NCBI GenBank assembly: GCA_020634495.1 | Contig: JACKBR010000003.1 | Location: forward strand, 124,001 to 188,000 | Origin: Ardenticatenaceae bacterium | GTDB taxonomy: Bacteria; Chloroflexota; Anaerolineae; Promineifilales; Promineifilaceae | DNA length: 64,000 nt | Reading direction: 5' to 3' | In this document: positions 1 through 8,306 of the stretch, piece by piece | Position numbering within the stretch: position 1 is the first letter of the stretch | Layout: each line of letters starts with the position of its first letter | Translations under genes and position numbers: made by a program | The notes under the pieces: generated by a model | Database searches by the model: none | What the model was told of the DNA's origin: nothing | The model's input: only the letters and a program-made list of their open reading frames with translations

Positions 1-290
1 GCATTTTTTCGGCTGAAGAAGCGCAGGCGATGGGATTTGTGCAGCAGGTGGTGGATGAGACGGTGGGGTTGGAAACGGCCGTTTCCCAATTGGCCCACAC
101 CCTCATCCAGCTCCCGAAACACGCCCTGGCGGCCAGCAAGCAGCTTGTTTACACCGCCAGCCAGCTCCCGGTGACGGCAACGAATGCGCTAGAAACGGAA
201 CTGTTTGTTGAGTTATGGTCTGAGCCAGATCATCTGGAAGCGTTGGCGGCGTTTCGGGAGAAACGACCGCCCAATTTTGGTCTGACGTAG
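1..290 (+). CDS. Enoyl-CoA hydratase/isomerase family protein, C-terminal end (partial)
   Basis: The reading frame is open from the window edge (first full codon at base 3) to TAG at 288-290, so the 5' part of the gene lies outside. The visible ~95 residues match the C-terminal helical part of crotonase-fold proteins: an EEAQAMGFVQQVV segment (the usual 'A..A...GLV..VV' region), a conserved Lys after 'AL.ASK', and the closing 'EALAAFREKRPPNF' trimerisation helix. The family hydrates or isomerises acyl-CoA thioesters in the cytoplasm, for example in fatty-acid degradation. The catalytic Glu pair is upstream and cannot be seen, so the exact reaction is unknown. Confidence 0.8.
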   Translation, partial: IFSAEEAQAMGFVQQVVDETVGLETAVSQLAHTLIQLPKHALAASKQLVYTASQLPVTATNALETELFVELWSEPDHLEALAAFREKRPPNFGLT

Positions 291-312
291 GGGCGACCCG
301 CCGGGTCGCCCT
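291..312. repeat. GC-rich palindrome, dispersed repeat (copy 1)
   Basis: GGGCGACCCGCCGGGTCGCCC starts one base after the stop codon of the crotonase gene. Nearly the same palindrome recurs at 11681-11700, in both cases bordered by 'gtaag' or 'cttac'. It can form a strong hairpin but has no T-run on the + strand, so it is more likely a dispersed palindromic repeat than a classical terminator. Confidence 0.6.
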
Positions 313-339
313 TACAGGTAACGGATAACGGACAACCCA

Positions 340-1107
340 TCACGCCGGTTCAGGCACCGTCTCATCTTCCTCACGCGGCTCGCCGTTCATCTCCTCACGG
401 GGCTGGTATGGACTGCGCGCCACTACCTCAAAGCCCCACTGCGCCAGATTGCGGTCTGGCTCGCCGTCGAACTCAATCAGCATCAGGTAGCTTAAGGCCA
501 GACGCAGGTCGTTGTAAATTTGCTCGATGAGGGTTTCTTTACGGCCGTTTTCCTGCAAGCGACTATGGCGGGCAGAGTTCCGGCTTTGGCGCTGCTGCAC
601 CAGGTCATCACGCAAGGCAGTTACTGTTGCCAGGGGTGGCTGGGAAAACCGCTCCGCTTCAGGACGGCCGTTTTCCGCTTCAATATATTCATTCAGGCAG
701 GCAATCATTTCAGACCGTTTCCGAGGCATCAAAATTTTACCCGCGCTGCGCCCCGTTTGGCGAACCATAAAGCCCCAGCCTTGCGCCAGCTCTGGCGTAG
801 CCGCAAAATGACCCGTCAAAAGGTTACGAATCTGGCGCAGGGTGGCCCTGGCCGCCTGTTCACTTCGCTTGAGCGCTTCCGAAGCGGCGACCCGGGTTGC
901 TTCCTGGTCGAAGGCAACATCTTGGGCCGTCAGGGCAGCGGGAACGGCCGTTGCCAGCCGAGCAGTAAACGGGGTGCGGTCAGCTTCTGGCAGCGTCGTT
1001 TCAAAAGCCAAAAACGCCTGCGCCAGCTCCAGAACCGCCTGCTTTTGGTCTGCACGGGGCAAATTGAGCCGCAGTGGTGAGCCGTTGTTAAACTGAATAC
1101 GTAACAT
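340..1107 (-). CDS. Hypothetical alpha-helical protein
   Basis: This 255-residue protein starts at ATG 1107, with AAGGATGG about 8 bases upstream. A longer in-frame start near 1440 exists, but the extension it adds is Cys/Trp/Phe-rich and unlike the rest, so I reject it. The body is Ala/Leu/Arg/Gln-rich and almost entirely helical, with an 'RKRSEMIACLNEYIEAE' segment, a long polar helix rich in Arg/Gln near residues 170-200, and an acidic C-terminus. I see no signal peptide, membrane segment or catalytic motif. I do not recognise the family. The gene stands alone, convergent with the preceding crotonase gene. Confidence 0.6.
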   Translation of the reverse strand: MLRIQFNNGSPLRLNLPRADQKQAVLELAQAFLAFETTLPEADRTPFTARLATAVPAALTAQDVAFDQEATRVAASEALKRSEQAARATLRQIRNLLTGHFAATPELAQGWGFMVRQTGRSAGKILMPRKRSEMIACLNEYIEAENGRPEAERFSQPPLATVTALRDDLVQQRQSRNSARHSRLQENGRKETLIEQIYNDLRLALSYLMLIEFDGEPDRNLAQWGFEVVARSPYQPREEMNGEPREEDETVPEPA

Positions 1108-1826
1108 GGGTAACCATCCTTTGGGTTCGGTGGGCCTTTGCCAACAAAAGCCCCTGGCAAGCGCCGCCATTATTGGGTGGGCAGGTCTCAGACCAACCCC
1201 TACAGTCTGTGCAATTGATTGATTTTTTGAATTTGGGAGAAATCCCCCGGCGCTGGCAGCGCTTAAAACCGTTTTCTGAATTGGCAACCAGTCTAAAAAA
1301 GATTTTTTGGGATGAAAAGATGACTTTGGGGGGATAGATGCGGCTCTCAGCTTGGAGAACAGCCAAAAAATGGTGAAAAAAGAGACCGCAAAGCTGTGAG
1401 CAGGCCAGACCGCATGGTTTAAGCAAATATGACAAGCCACGATCTGGCGAATGACTTTGCCCAGGCTGTCTTCTGGCTTGGTGACGGGGTGGATTTTGGT
1501 GCAAACGGCCGTCTTGCATTCAAGACCTGATGCTTCACTGTTAGATCAAGGTGCTGTTAACTTCACGATCAAAGGTTCAATGCCAAACACACATTTTCTG
1601 AGCGCTTCAATAACGATTATGATTGCGTATAAAATTCAGCACCGCTGGAAGTAAAATGACGTTATCTATGATGTAAGCCATTGCCCGTACCATACCAAAA
1701 TGCGGTTTGCTCAAAAGTCTTGCGACTCATTTCCATGCCGCTATAATCACCTGATTATAAATGATGTAAATGCCCAAACCGTGGCTTTTTGCAACTGCCA
1801 GCAAAACAGACAAAGTGAATCAATTC
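1108..1826. other. Intergenic region upstream of the RM operon
   Basis: About 700 bases with no convincing gene; the open frames here are short, overlap each other on both strands and lack ribosome-binding sites. It holds the ribosome-binding site of the upstream minus-strand gene, one ACGGCCGT octamer near 1506, an AT-rich stretch from about 1540 on, and the predicted hsdM promoter at 1720-1747. The last octamer before the RM genes lies here. Confidence 0.5.
1720..1747 (+). promoter_or_regulatory. Predicted sigma70-type promoter of the RM operon
   Basis: TTGCGA at 1720-1725, a 16-base spacer, then a perfect TATAAT at 1742-1747, about 80 bases before the chosen hsdM start. No other comparable promoter was seen between 1108 and 1827. 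The operon's genes are tightly spaced or overlapping, so this may drive all of it. Confidence 0.5.
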
Positions 1827-3422
1827 ATGTCACAAGACCCAAACTATCAAAAATTGGAACAAACGTTGTGGGCCGCTGCCGACAAATTGCGCGGCCACCT
1901 GGATGCAGCCGAATATAAACACGTTGTCCTCGGCCTGATTTTTCTCAAGTACATTTCCGACCGCTTTCAGGCGCTGTACGATGACCTGGCGGCGCGGGCC
2001 GATACGGACTATACCGACCCCGAAGACCGGGACGAATACCTGGCCGAAAACGTCTTTTGGGTGCCTGCCGATGCCCGTTGGGAAACGCTGCAAGGCAACG
2101 CCAAATCAGTCCAGATTGGCATTTTTATTGATGCGGCGATGGCCGCCATCGAAAAAGAAAATCCCACGCTCAAAGGAGTGCTGCCACAAAACTATGGCCG
2201 TGAAGATTTAGACAAGCGCCGCCTGGGGGAACTGATTGACCTCATCAGCACCATTGCTCTGGTACCAAAAAGCCAGGCTTTTGCAGATGCCGATGCCCCA
2301 CAATCCACAACCAAAAGCCTGGCTTTTTCCAGCGGTGATGTATTAGGCCGAGTGTATGAATATTTCCTGGGCCAGTTTGCCAGCGCCGAAGGCAAGAAAG
2401 GCGGCGAATTTTACACGCCGCAGTCGATTGTGAAGCTGCTGGTAGCCATGCTAGAACCGTACAAAGGGCGCGTTTATGACCCTTGCTGCGGCGTGGGCGG
2501 CATGTTTGTTCAATCTGAAAAGTTTGTGGAAGAGCACCAGGGGCGGGTGGGTGATATTGCCATTTACGGGCAGGAAAGCAACCCGACGACCTGGAAGCTG
2601 GCCCAGATGAACCTGGCCATTCGCGGCCTAGACGGCAACCTGGGTCCCTACGCCGCCGATTCGTTCCACGATGACCTGCACCCCGACCTGAAAGCCGACT
2701 ATATTCTGGCCAATCCGCCGTTTAACATCAGCGATTGGGGCGGTAATTTACTGGAAAAAGATAAGCGTTGGGAATATGGCCTGCCCCCCACAGGCAACGC
2801 CAACTTTGCCTGGATTCAGCACATGCTGCACCACCTGGCCCCCACGGGCCGGGCTGGCTTTGTGTTGGCCAATGGCTCCATGTCTTCCGGGCAAAGCGGC
2901 GAGGGCAACATCCGGCGGGCGCTGGTCGAGGCGGATTTGGTGGAATGTATGGTCGCCCTGCCGCCGCAGCTCTTTTTTAACACGCAGATTCCCGCCTGCC
3001 TCTGGTTTTTGGCCCGCAGCAAAAAGGAACCGCGCCGAGAGCAGGTACTGTTTATTGATGCCCGCGGGCTGGGGACGATGGTAGACCGCACCCGGCGCGA
3101 GCTGACCAACGAAGAAATCAACCGCATTGCCGACACCTTCCATGCCTGGCGTGATCAGAAGCCAGGCTTTTTTAAAAAGCCTGGCTTCTCCTACGCCGAC
3201 GAACCCGGTTTTTGCAAAAGCACCACGCTGGCGGAGATTGCCGCCCATGATTATGTGCTGACCCCTGGCCGCTACGTAGGCGCGGCTGATGTGGAGGATG
3301 ATGGGGAACCGTTTGAAGAAAAGATGGAGAACCTTTTAGAACAACTGCAAAATCAATTTATTAGATCTATAGAGCTACAACAAACAATAAAACGAAATCT
3401 TTCCACGATTGGCTATGAGTAA
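1827..3422 (+). CDS. hsdM: Type I restriction-modification system, DNA methyltransferase subunit HsdM
   Basis: This 531-residue protein methylates adenine within the bipartite target set by HsdS, and is also part of the HsdR restriction complex. The N-terminal HsdM helical bundle is seen in the first ~170 residues ('[10 protein letters not shown]', '[14 protein letters not shown]'). It is followed by GGEFYTP, SAM-binding motif I DPCCGVGG (around D218) and catalytic motif IV NPPF (around N296). I chose ATG 1827 over the codon at 1770 because HsdM homologues begin near '[14 protein letters not shown]'. Two palindromic repeats lie in frame: 2267-2328 (residues ~147-167) and 3157-3189 (reading [11 protein letters not shown]). 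Neither falls in a catalytic motif, and the length is slightly above the usual for the family. The stop overlaps the hsdS start. Confidence 0.95.
   Translation: MSQDPNYQKLEQTLWAAADKLRGHLDAAEYKHVVLGLIFLKYISDRFQALYDDLAARADTDYTDPEDRDEYLAENVFWVPADARWETLQGNAKSVQIGIFIDAAMAAIEKENPTLKGVLPQNYGREDLDKRRLGELIDLISTIALVPKSQAFADADAPQSTTKSLAFSSGDVLGRVYEYFLGQFASAEGKKGGEFYTPQSIVKLLVAMLEPYKGRVYDPCCGVGGMFVQSEKFVEEHQGRVGDIAIYGQESNPTTWKLAQMNLAIRGLDGNLGPYAADSFHDDLHPDLKADYILANPPFNISDWGGNLLEKDKRWEYGLPPTGNANFAWIQHMLHHLAPTGRAGFVLANGSMSSGQSGEGNIRRALVEADLVECMVALPPQLFFNTQIPACLWFLARSKKEPRREQVLFIDARGLGTMVDRTRRELTNEEINRIADTFHAWRDQKPGFFKKPGFSYADEPGFCKSTTLAEIAAHDYVLTPGRYVGAADVEDDGEPFEEKMENLLEQLQNQFIRSIELQQTIKRNLSTIGYE
2267..2328. 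repeat. RAYT-associated palindromic repeat A, in frame in hsdM
   Basis: Perfect 16-base inverted arms, AAAAAGCCAGGCTTTT (2267-2282) and AAAAGCCTGGCTTTTT (2313-2328), separated by 30 bases. They are translated without a stop as KSQAF...KSLAF. Same family as the copies at 3157, 4035, 4719, 5421 and 9498. Confidence 0.85.
3157..3189. repeat. RAYT-associated palindromic repeat B, in frame in hsdM
   Basis: AGAAGCCAGGCTTTTT joined through one T to AAAAAGCCTGGCTTCT: a 33-base near-perfect palindrome with essentially no loop. It is translated [11 protein letters not shown] near the C-terminus of HsdM. The bases just after it (around 3199-3215, reading EPGFCK) may be a decayed second copy. Confidence 0.88.
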
Positions 3423-4797
3423 TTGGATTAAGCACCGAACCGATAAGCTAATTAAAAATAATATTTTGGCTATCGGTGATGGCTATCGAGCAAAAAATGC
3501 AGAACTAGGTTCAAATGGCTTGCCTTTTGCACGAGTAGGCAACATAAATGATGGGTTTCACTTTGAAGATGCAGATCGGTTTCCTGAGAAGGATTTATCT
3601 AGAGTTGGAGAGAAAATTAGTTCTCCCGGAGATGTCGTTTTTACTTCTAAAGGCACAGTTGGTCGCTTTGCCTTTGTGCGTCCAAGTGTAGAACAATTTG
3701 TTTATTCTCCTCAGCTATGTTATTGGCGCAGTCTTGATCACGATTGTATTGATCCAAGATTCCTTTACTATTGGATGCATGGGAGAGAATTTTGGCTTCA
3801 AGTTAAAGGTGTAAAAGGTCAAACTGATATGGCAGACTATGTCAGTTTACGTGACCAACGTCGCATGTTTATAACCCTCCCAGAAATTGATGAACAAAAA
3901 ACCATAGCGGCCGTTCTCTCCGCCTTTGATGACAAAATAGAACTCAACCGCCAGATGAACGCCACGCTGGAAGAAATAGCGCGGGCTCTGTTCAAATCGT
4001 GGTTTGTGGATTTTGACCCGGTGCGCCGCAACCAAGAAGCCAGGCTTTTTCCAAAAAGCCTGGCTTCTGCCGCCCCCTACGACCATTTGTTCCCTGATGA
4101 ACTGGTGGTGGATGGAAACGGCCGTGAGCTTCCGAAGGGGTGGAGAATAGGTTCAATGGATGAAGTAATAGAGATTAATACAGCAAGCATCAAAAAAGAT
4201 TATCTAAATGATGAAATTGAATACATCGATATTTCATCTGTTACGGAAGGAACATTAGAGAGTACAACAAATTATAGATTTGAAGAAGCTCCAAGTAGAG
4301 CTAGGCGGCTGGTTAAACATGGAGATACAATTTGGTCAACAGTTCGCCCAAATCGAAAATCCTACTTGTTTATTCACTCTCCTAAAAAGAATTTGGTTAT
4401 ATCAACAGGTTTTGCGGTCTTATCGCCAAGATCTATTCCGGCTTCATATCTTTACAGCTGGGTAACAACTGACGAATTTGTAAATTATTTGGTCAGCAAT
4501 GCAAGCGGAAGCGCATATCCAGCTGTCAATGCAAAACGCTTTGCAGATGCAGATATTTTAATACCCAATGAACATGTGAAAATCGTATTTGATCAAATAA
4601 TCTCACCTATGCGAGACAAAATTGCCCAGAATGAGGATGAATCCCGCACCTTAGCAGATCTCCGCGATACCCTTCTCCCCCGCCTCATGTCCGGCCAACT
4701 CCGCCTACCAATCGGCCCAGAAGCCAGGCTTTTACGTAAGGAAACAGAAAAATCACAAGACCAAAAGCCTGGCTTCTTGACCAAGGAGCCATCATGA
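3415..4797 (+). CDS. hsdS: Type I restriction-modification system, specificity subunit HsdS
   Basis: HsdS (460 residues) reads the two half-sites of the type I target. It has two variable target-recognition domains, each followed by a conserved coiled-coil spacer. The central one is '[20 protein letters not shown]' running into '[20 protein letters not shown]'. The C-terminal one is '[20 protein letters not shown]'. ATG 3415 overlaps the hsdM stop by eight bases, which implies translational coupling; a TTG two codons earlier is a weaker alternative. The palindrome at 4035-4068 falls immediately after the central conserved region, at the boundary with the second recognition domain. Another at 4719-4777 forms most of the C-terminal tail after the last conserved helix. 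Both therefore sit where extra residues should be tolerated. The only ACGGCCGT octamer in the operon is at about 4117 in this gene. Confidence 0.95.
   Translation: MSNWIKHRTDKLIKNNILAIGDGYRAKNAELGSNGLPFARVGNINDGFHFEDADRFPEKDLSRVGEKISSPGDVVFTSKGTVGRFAFVRPSVEQFVYSPQLCYWRSLDHDCIDPRFLYYWMHGREFWLQVKGVKGQTDMADYVSLRDQRRMFITLPEIDEQKTIAAVLSAFDDKIELNRQMNATLEEIARALFKSWFVDFDPVRRNQEARLFPKSLASAAPYDHLFPDELVVDGNGRELPKGWRIGSMDEVIEINTASIKKDYLNDEIEYIDISSVTEGTLESTTNYRFEEAPSRARRLVKHGDTIWSTVRPNRKSYLFIHSPKKNLVISTGFAVLSPRSIPASYLYSWVTTDEFVNYLVSNASGSAYPAVNAKRFADADILIPNEHVKIVFDQIISPMRDKIAQNEDESRTLADLRDTLLPRLMSGQLRLPIGPEARLLRKETEKSQDQKPGFLTKEPS
4035..4068. repeat. RAYT-associated palindromic repeat C, in frame in hsdS
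   Basis: AGAAGCCAGGCTTTTT (4035-4050), CC, AAAAAGCCTGGCTTCT (4053-4068): perfect 16-base arms with a 2-base centre. Translated [12 protein letters not shown], a different frame from repeat B. Confidence 0.88.
4719..4777. repeat. RAYT-associated palindromic repeat D, at the hsdS 3' end
   Basis: Perfect 15-base arms AGAAGCCAGGCTTTT (4719-4733) and AAAAGCCTGGCTTCT (4763-4777) around a 29-base spacer. They encode the last residues of HsdS and lie 16 bases before the RAYT start codon. With repeat E this copy brackets the transposase gene. Confidence 0.87.
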
Positions 4798-5414
4798 AAC
4801 CAAAAGGCCAGGCCTCCTTACCCAAACGCCCCGGCAAAAACCCACCACTCTTACCCGGTCACTACTACCACTTCTACAATCGAGGCGTCAACCGTCAGCC
4901 CATCTTCTTCCACAAAGACAACTGGCGCTTCTTCATCCAAAAAATGCGCCACTACTTCATCTCCGATCTCATCCTGATTCTTGCCTATTGCCTCATGCCC
5001 AACCATTACCATCTCCTCGTTTACCTGCAAGCAGAAAATGTTGGCAACAAAGTCATGCAGCCTTTCGGTACCTCCTACGTCAAAGCCGTCAATCGCCAAC
5101 AAAAGCGTGTAGGGCCACTTTACCAGGGACCATTCAAAGCCAAACACGTAGACAGCGACGCCTACCTGTCACATCTCACACGCTATATCCATCTAAACCC
5201 CGTCCGGGCCAAGCTGGTCGATCATCCAGCCGACTGGCCCTACTCCAGCTACAGCGACTACATCGGCACCCGCAGCGGCACGCTGCCGCACCGCGAATAC
5301 ATCCTGTCGCAGTTCGCCTCACCAGCCGACTATCGCGACTTTGTCGAAGGAGACAACGATCCCCAAGACATCACCTTCAAACGAAGATTGGCCGCTTACG
5401 CCATATTTGACTAA
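4794..5414 (+). CDS. REP-associated tyrosine transposase (RAYT, Y1_Tnp/TnpA_REP family)
   Basis: This 206-residue single-domain protein has the HUH motif PNHYHLLV (His71-Tyr72-His73), which binds the metal. The candidate nucleophile Tyr95 lies in 'SYVKAVNRQ', and the family hallmarks 'GVNRQPIFF', 'GPLYQGPFKAKHV' and 'LTRYIHLNPVRA' are present. Family members nick single-stranded DNA at REP hairpins and are normally single-copy, domesticated relatives of IS200/IS605 transposases. The start ATG overlaps the hsdS stop (ATGA, 4794-4797), so it is translated as part of the RM operon. It is flanked by palindromes D and E, and related palindromes occur in hsdM, hsdS and hsdR. Its own start region (AAAAGGCCAGGCCTCC) may be a further decayed copy. 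Confidence 0.93.
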   Translation: MKPKGQASLPKRPGKNPPLLPGHYYHFYNRGVNRQPIFFHKDNWRFFIQKMRHYFISDLILILAYCLMPNHYHLLVYLQAENVGNKVMQPFGTSYVKAVNRQQKRVGPLYQGPFKAKHVDSDAYLSHLTRYIHLNPVRAKLVDHPADWPYSSYSDYIGTRSGTLPHREYILSQFASPADYRDFVEGDNDPQDITFKRRLAAYAIFD

Positions 5415-5420
5415 CCACCC

Positions 5421-5454
5421 AGAAGCCAGGCTTTTTTGAAAAAGCCTGGCTTCT
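5421..5454. repeat. RAYT-associated palindromic repeat E, downstream of RAYT
   Basis: AGAAGCCAGGCTTTTT (5421-5436), TG, AAAAAGCCTGGCTTCT (5439-5454), starting six bases after the RAYT stop codon. This is the one copy outside a gene as I call the starts. It lies just upstream of the ribosome-binding site of the next gene (GAGGAAA, 5461-5467). Confidence 0.88.
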
Positions 5455-5474
5455 CACAGCGAGGAAACGTTTTT

Positions 5475-6476
5475 ATGAGCACCATTCCATCAGGCAAACT
5501 TAAACGTGTAGATTTGCGTACTGTTTGGCTGGGTGAGGCCAGTCACTTCACTCCCTGGTTAGCCCAGGAAGAGAATTTAGCTTTGCTAAGCGACACCGTC
5601 GGTCTAGAACTGGAATTGGAAGCCGTTGAAAAAAATGTTGGACCTTTTCGCGCTGACATTGTGTGTAAAGATACAGTCACCGGCTCATGGGTGCTTATTG
5701 AAAACCAACTGGAACGCACCGATCATAGTCATTTGGGCCAGCTGCTCACTTATGCGGCCGGGCTCAATACGGTCACGATTGTCTGGATTGCCGAGCGTTT
5801 TACCGATGAACATCGCGCTGCCCTGGATTGGCTCAATGAAGTAACATCGGAAGAGATCACTCTTTTTGGCTTGGAGGTGGAACTTTGGCGCATTGGGGAT
5901 TCGGCCGTTGCTCCCAAATTTAACGTTGTGAGCCAGCCCAACGATTGGACCAAAACAGTAACCGCTACGCGCCGCACCGATGCGAGCGACCTCACCCCCG
6001 CCAAGCAGCTCCAGCTGGAATATTGGACCGCACTGCGTCAATATTTAGAGGATCACAACAGCTTTATGAAGTCGCAAAAGCCTTCTCCTCAACATTGGAC
6101 AAACTTTGCCATTGGCCGCTCAAATTTTTATTTGGTAGCCGGCGTAAATACGCAGCAAAATCGGATTAGTGTCCAGCTTGTCCTAGATGGTCAAGAGGCT
6201 AAGCCGAATTTTTATTTGCTGCAAGCAGAAAAAGGAGCAATTGAGCAGGAGTTTGGTGGAAAATTACGCTGGCGGGAATTATCCAAGCGCAAACAAAGTC
6301 GCATTGACCTGGACAATACGAGTTTCGATCTTTATAACCGCGCCCAATGGTCGCAGCAGCACGCCTGGCTGCAACAAACGTTGGAGGGCTTTCACAAAAT
6401 CTTTGCCTCCCGCATCAAGACATTAGATGCTGCCGATTATGCGCCATTAGAGGAAAAAGATTTAGAGGAACAATAA
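5475..6476 (+). CDS. DUF4268-type protein with PD-(D/E)XK nuclease-like N-terminal domain
   Basis: This 333-residue protein starts at ATG 5475, seven bases after GAGGAAA. An in-frame upstream start at 5436 would lie within palindrome E and is rejected. The N-terminal half resembles a PD-(D/E)XK nuclease core: 'FRADIVCKD' (Asp61) followed by 'SWVLIENQLERTDHSHLGQLL' (Glu76, Gln78 in place of Lys). The C-terminal half ('QLQLEYWTALRQYLED', then 'YLVAGVNTQQNRISVQL') resembles DUF4268, a domain common in defence islands. It sits inside a type I RM operon, so an accessory role in restriction or phage defence is likely. Its substrate is unknown. Confidence 0.78.
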   Translation: MSTIPSGKLKRVDLRTVWLGEASHFTPWLAQEENLALLSDTVGLELELEAVEKNVGPFRADIVCKDTVTGSWVLIENQLERTDHSHLGQLLTYAAGLNTVTIVWIAERFTDEHRAALDWLNEVTSEEITLFGLEVELWRIGDSAVAPKFNVVSQPNDWTKTVTATRRTDASDLTPAKQLQLEYWTALRQYLEDHNSFMKSQKPSPQHWTNFAIGRSNFYLVAGVNTQQNRISVQLVLDGQEAKPNFYLLQAEKGAIEQEFGGKLRWRELSKRKQSRIDLDNTSFDLYNRAQWSQQHAWLQQTLEGFHKIFASRIKTLDAADYAPLEEKDLEEQ

Positions 6477-6507
6477 AAATAAATAGTTACAATACTGAGG
6501 TGCTTCC

Positions 6508-8289
6508 GTGGCTGAAACAACATCCCAACAAACACAAACAATCGAATCTCTAGACTTAAATTTAGCCAAAATATTCAGCGATTTTTATATCGTGCCCAGC
6601 TTCCAACGCGAGTACGTTTGGCAAGAAGAACAGGTCGAGCAGCTTCTTAATGATATTTACGATGAATATTCTGATGATGGTCAAGCCTCGGAATATTTTA
6701 TTGGTAGCCTGGTCGTTTGCCCTTCTGAAAATGACGGCGTTTTAGAGCTTATAGACGGCCAACAGCGCATGACAACCTCGTACCTGTTTCTCTGTGCTGT
6801 TCGCGATCATTTAGCTGCGCTAAAGGCAAATTCGCTCGAAACACTCAGCAAACAAATTGCTGCCACCAGCATGAATGATGAAGGCGAAGAAGTTTTCCGT
6901 TACCGTGTCAACTTGCAATATGAAGATAGCTGCGGTCTCCTGGAACAAATTGCTCACGCCCCTATCAACCTAGACAGTATCGCCCGCACCACACGTTCTG
7001 TCACCAATATGCTCAATGCATATCAGACCATACGTACCTTTCTAACAACAGAATTTGGAAACGATGCGGCATCGGTACGCAAGTTTTATGCTTACTTTAC
7101 CAATCGTGTGAAGCTAGTGCGTATTAAAACCCAAAGTGTGGCTCACGCTTTAAAAGTATTTGAAACTATCAATGATCGGGGTGTAGGATTAGATGCGATG
7201 GATCTGCTTAAAAACCTCATGTTTATGCAGGCCAGCAAAAACGACTTTGATAAGCTAAAAAACAATTGGAAAGATTTGGTTGATACGCTTTATGCTGCCA
7301 AAGAGAAGCCATTACGCTTTCTTCGTTATTTTATTTTTGCAAATTACGAAGTTGATCGCCTTAAAGAAGATCAAATCTATCGCTGGTTTGTTGAAAACGA
7401 GAAATTATGTGATTACGCAAAGAATCCTATCGCCTTTGTCGATAAATTGCGCACTGCAGCAACAGCCTATGTACGGTACGTAGGCGGGCAAAATGCAGAT
7501 GGAACGACAAATAGATATTTGGTAAATATTCGGTATCTTAGCGGTGCTGCTCGTCAACATCTCATCTTGCTTTTAGCAGGCATGCACCTGGAACGACCAG
7601 ACTTTGTTGAGCTGTGCCGTCAGCTTGAGAATCTATTTTTTGCTTATATCATCACTCGTGAGCCAACCAAAGAATTTGAACGTCGCTTTGCTCAATGGGC
7701 TGTTAAAGTACAGAAAGTAACCACACGCGCGGAGCTGGATGAATTCATTAATACCACCATTAAACCCGCCAACCACAATCTAGCATCCAGATATCAACTC
7801 GCTTTTGAACAGCTTCATGAAGGAGCAATTCAAAAATACCGCATGCGCTACGTATTGGGCAAATTAACGCAATATGTAAATGAACAAGCATATGGACATA
7901 CAGAAGAAGAACTCAATAAATTTATTAATCGCTTAGTTGATGTTGAGCATATTTTGCCTAAAACCCCTTCAGCAGAAGTCATGGCAGAATTCGATAAACC
8001 AGATGAAATTTATGATTATATTCATCGTTTGGGGAATCTTACCTTATTAGAGCGCAGTATAAACAGCTCGGTAGGCAATGGTCTTTTTTCCGCCAAGAAA
8101 GAGCCTTACCATCAGAGTAAATTTTTATTTACAAAGTCAATTTCTGAAAAAGTAGCAGTGGGAGTAAACACAGCCATAGATCGAGCCGTGAAAGACTTGG
8201 TCACTTTCGATGAATGGACATCTGAATCTATTGAGATGCGACAATTAATGTTGGCAGACTTAGCAAAACGCGTATGGGATATGCCATAG
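6508..8289 (+). CDS. GmrSD-like DUF262/DUF1524 nuclease
   Basis: This 593-residue protein starts at GTG 6508 with GAGG seven bases upstream. The N-terminal DUF262 (ParB/Srx-like) domain has 'PSFQREYVW' (residues 30-38) and the NTP-dependent nickase motif DGQQR (83-87). The C-terminal DUF1524 HNH domain has 'VEHILPK' (around His481) and 'RLGNLTLL' followed by a conserved Asn some 30 residues later. This pairing is found in single-chain GmrSD-type (type IV) enzymes, which cut modified phage DNA, and in the related BrxU. Here it is embedded between hsdS and hsdR, which would let the locus attack modified DNA by this protein and unmodified DNA by the type I enzyme. The gene is more AT-rich than hsdR. 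Confidence 0.88.
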   Translation: MAETTSQQTQTIESLDLNLAKIFSDFYIVPSFQREYVWQEEQVEQLLNDIYDEYSDDGQASEYFIGSLVVCPSENDGVLELIDGQQRMTTSYLFLCAVRDHLAALKANSLETLSKQIAATSMNDEGEEVFRYRVNLQYEDSCGLLEQIAHAPINLDSIARTTRSVTNMLNAYQTIRTFLTTEFGNDAASVRKFYAYFTNRVKLVRIKTQSVAHALKVFETINDRGVGLDAMDLLKNLMFMQASKNDFDKLKNNWKDLVDTLYAAKEKPLRFLRYFIFANYEVDRLKEDQIYRWFVENEKLCDYAKNPIAFVDKLRTAATAYVRYVGGQNADGTTNRYLVNIRYLSGAARQHLILLLAGMHLERPDFVELCRQLENLFFAYIITREPTKEFERRFAQWAVKVQKVTTRAELDEFINTTIKPANHNLASRYQLAFEQLHEGAIQKYRMRYVLGKLTQYVNEQAYGHTEEELNKFINRLVDVEHILPKTPSAEVMAEFDKPDEIYDYIHRLGNLTLLERSINSSVGNGLFSAKKEPYHQSKFLFTKSISEKVAVGVNTAIDRAVKDLVTFDEWTSESIEMRQLMLADLAKRVWDMP

Positions 8290-8306
8290 ATTGTTAAGGT
8301 TTGGAA

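Larger units (their letters stand above)
4719..5454 (+). mobile_element. RAYT transposase unit flanked by its palindromes
   Basis: Palindromic repeats D (4719-4777) and E (5421-5454) lie immediately on each side of the RAYT gene. This is the arrangement described for REP-associated tyrosine transposases and their REP/BIME elements. The unit sits inside the RM operon without breaking any of its genes, between hsdS and the nuclease gene. There are no IS200-type left/right ends or target duplications that I could define, so the exact mobile boundaries are uncertain. Confidence 0.65.

Noticed and set aside
520..1160. Several overlapping open frames on the + strand
   Set aside because: They are antisense to the 255-residue hypothetical gene, lack ribosome-binding sites and have no recognisable protein features.
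1108..1440. N-terminal extension of the hypothetical gene to 366 residues
   Set aside because: The added residues are compositionally unlike the rest, and ATG 1107 has a clear ribosome-binding site.
4719..5454. A full IS200/IS605 insertion sequence
   Set aside because: The transposase belongs to the RAYT branch, there is no tnpB, and no IS200-type ends could be defined. The palindromes are REP-like.
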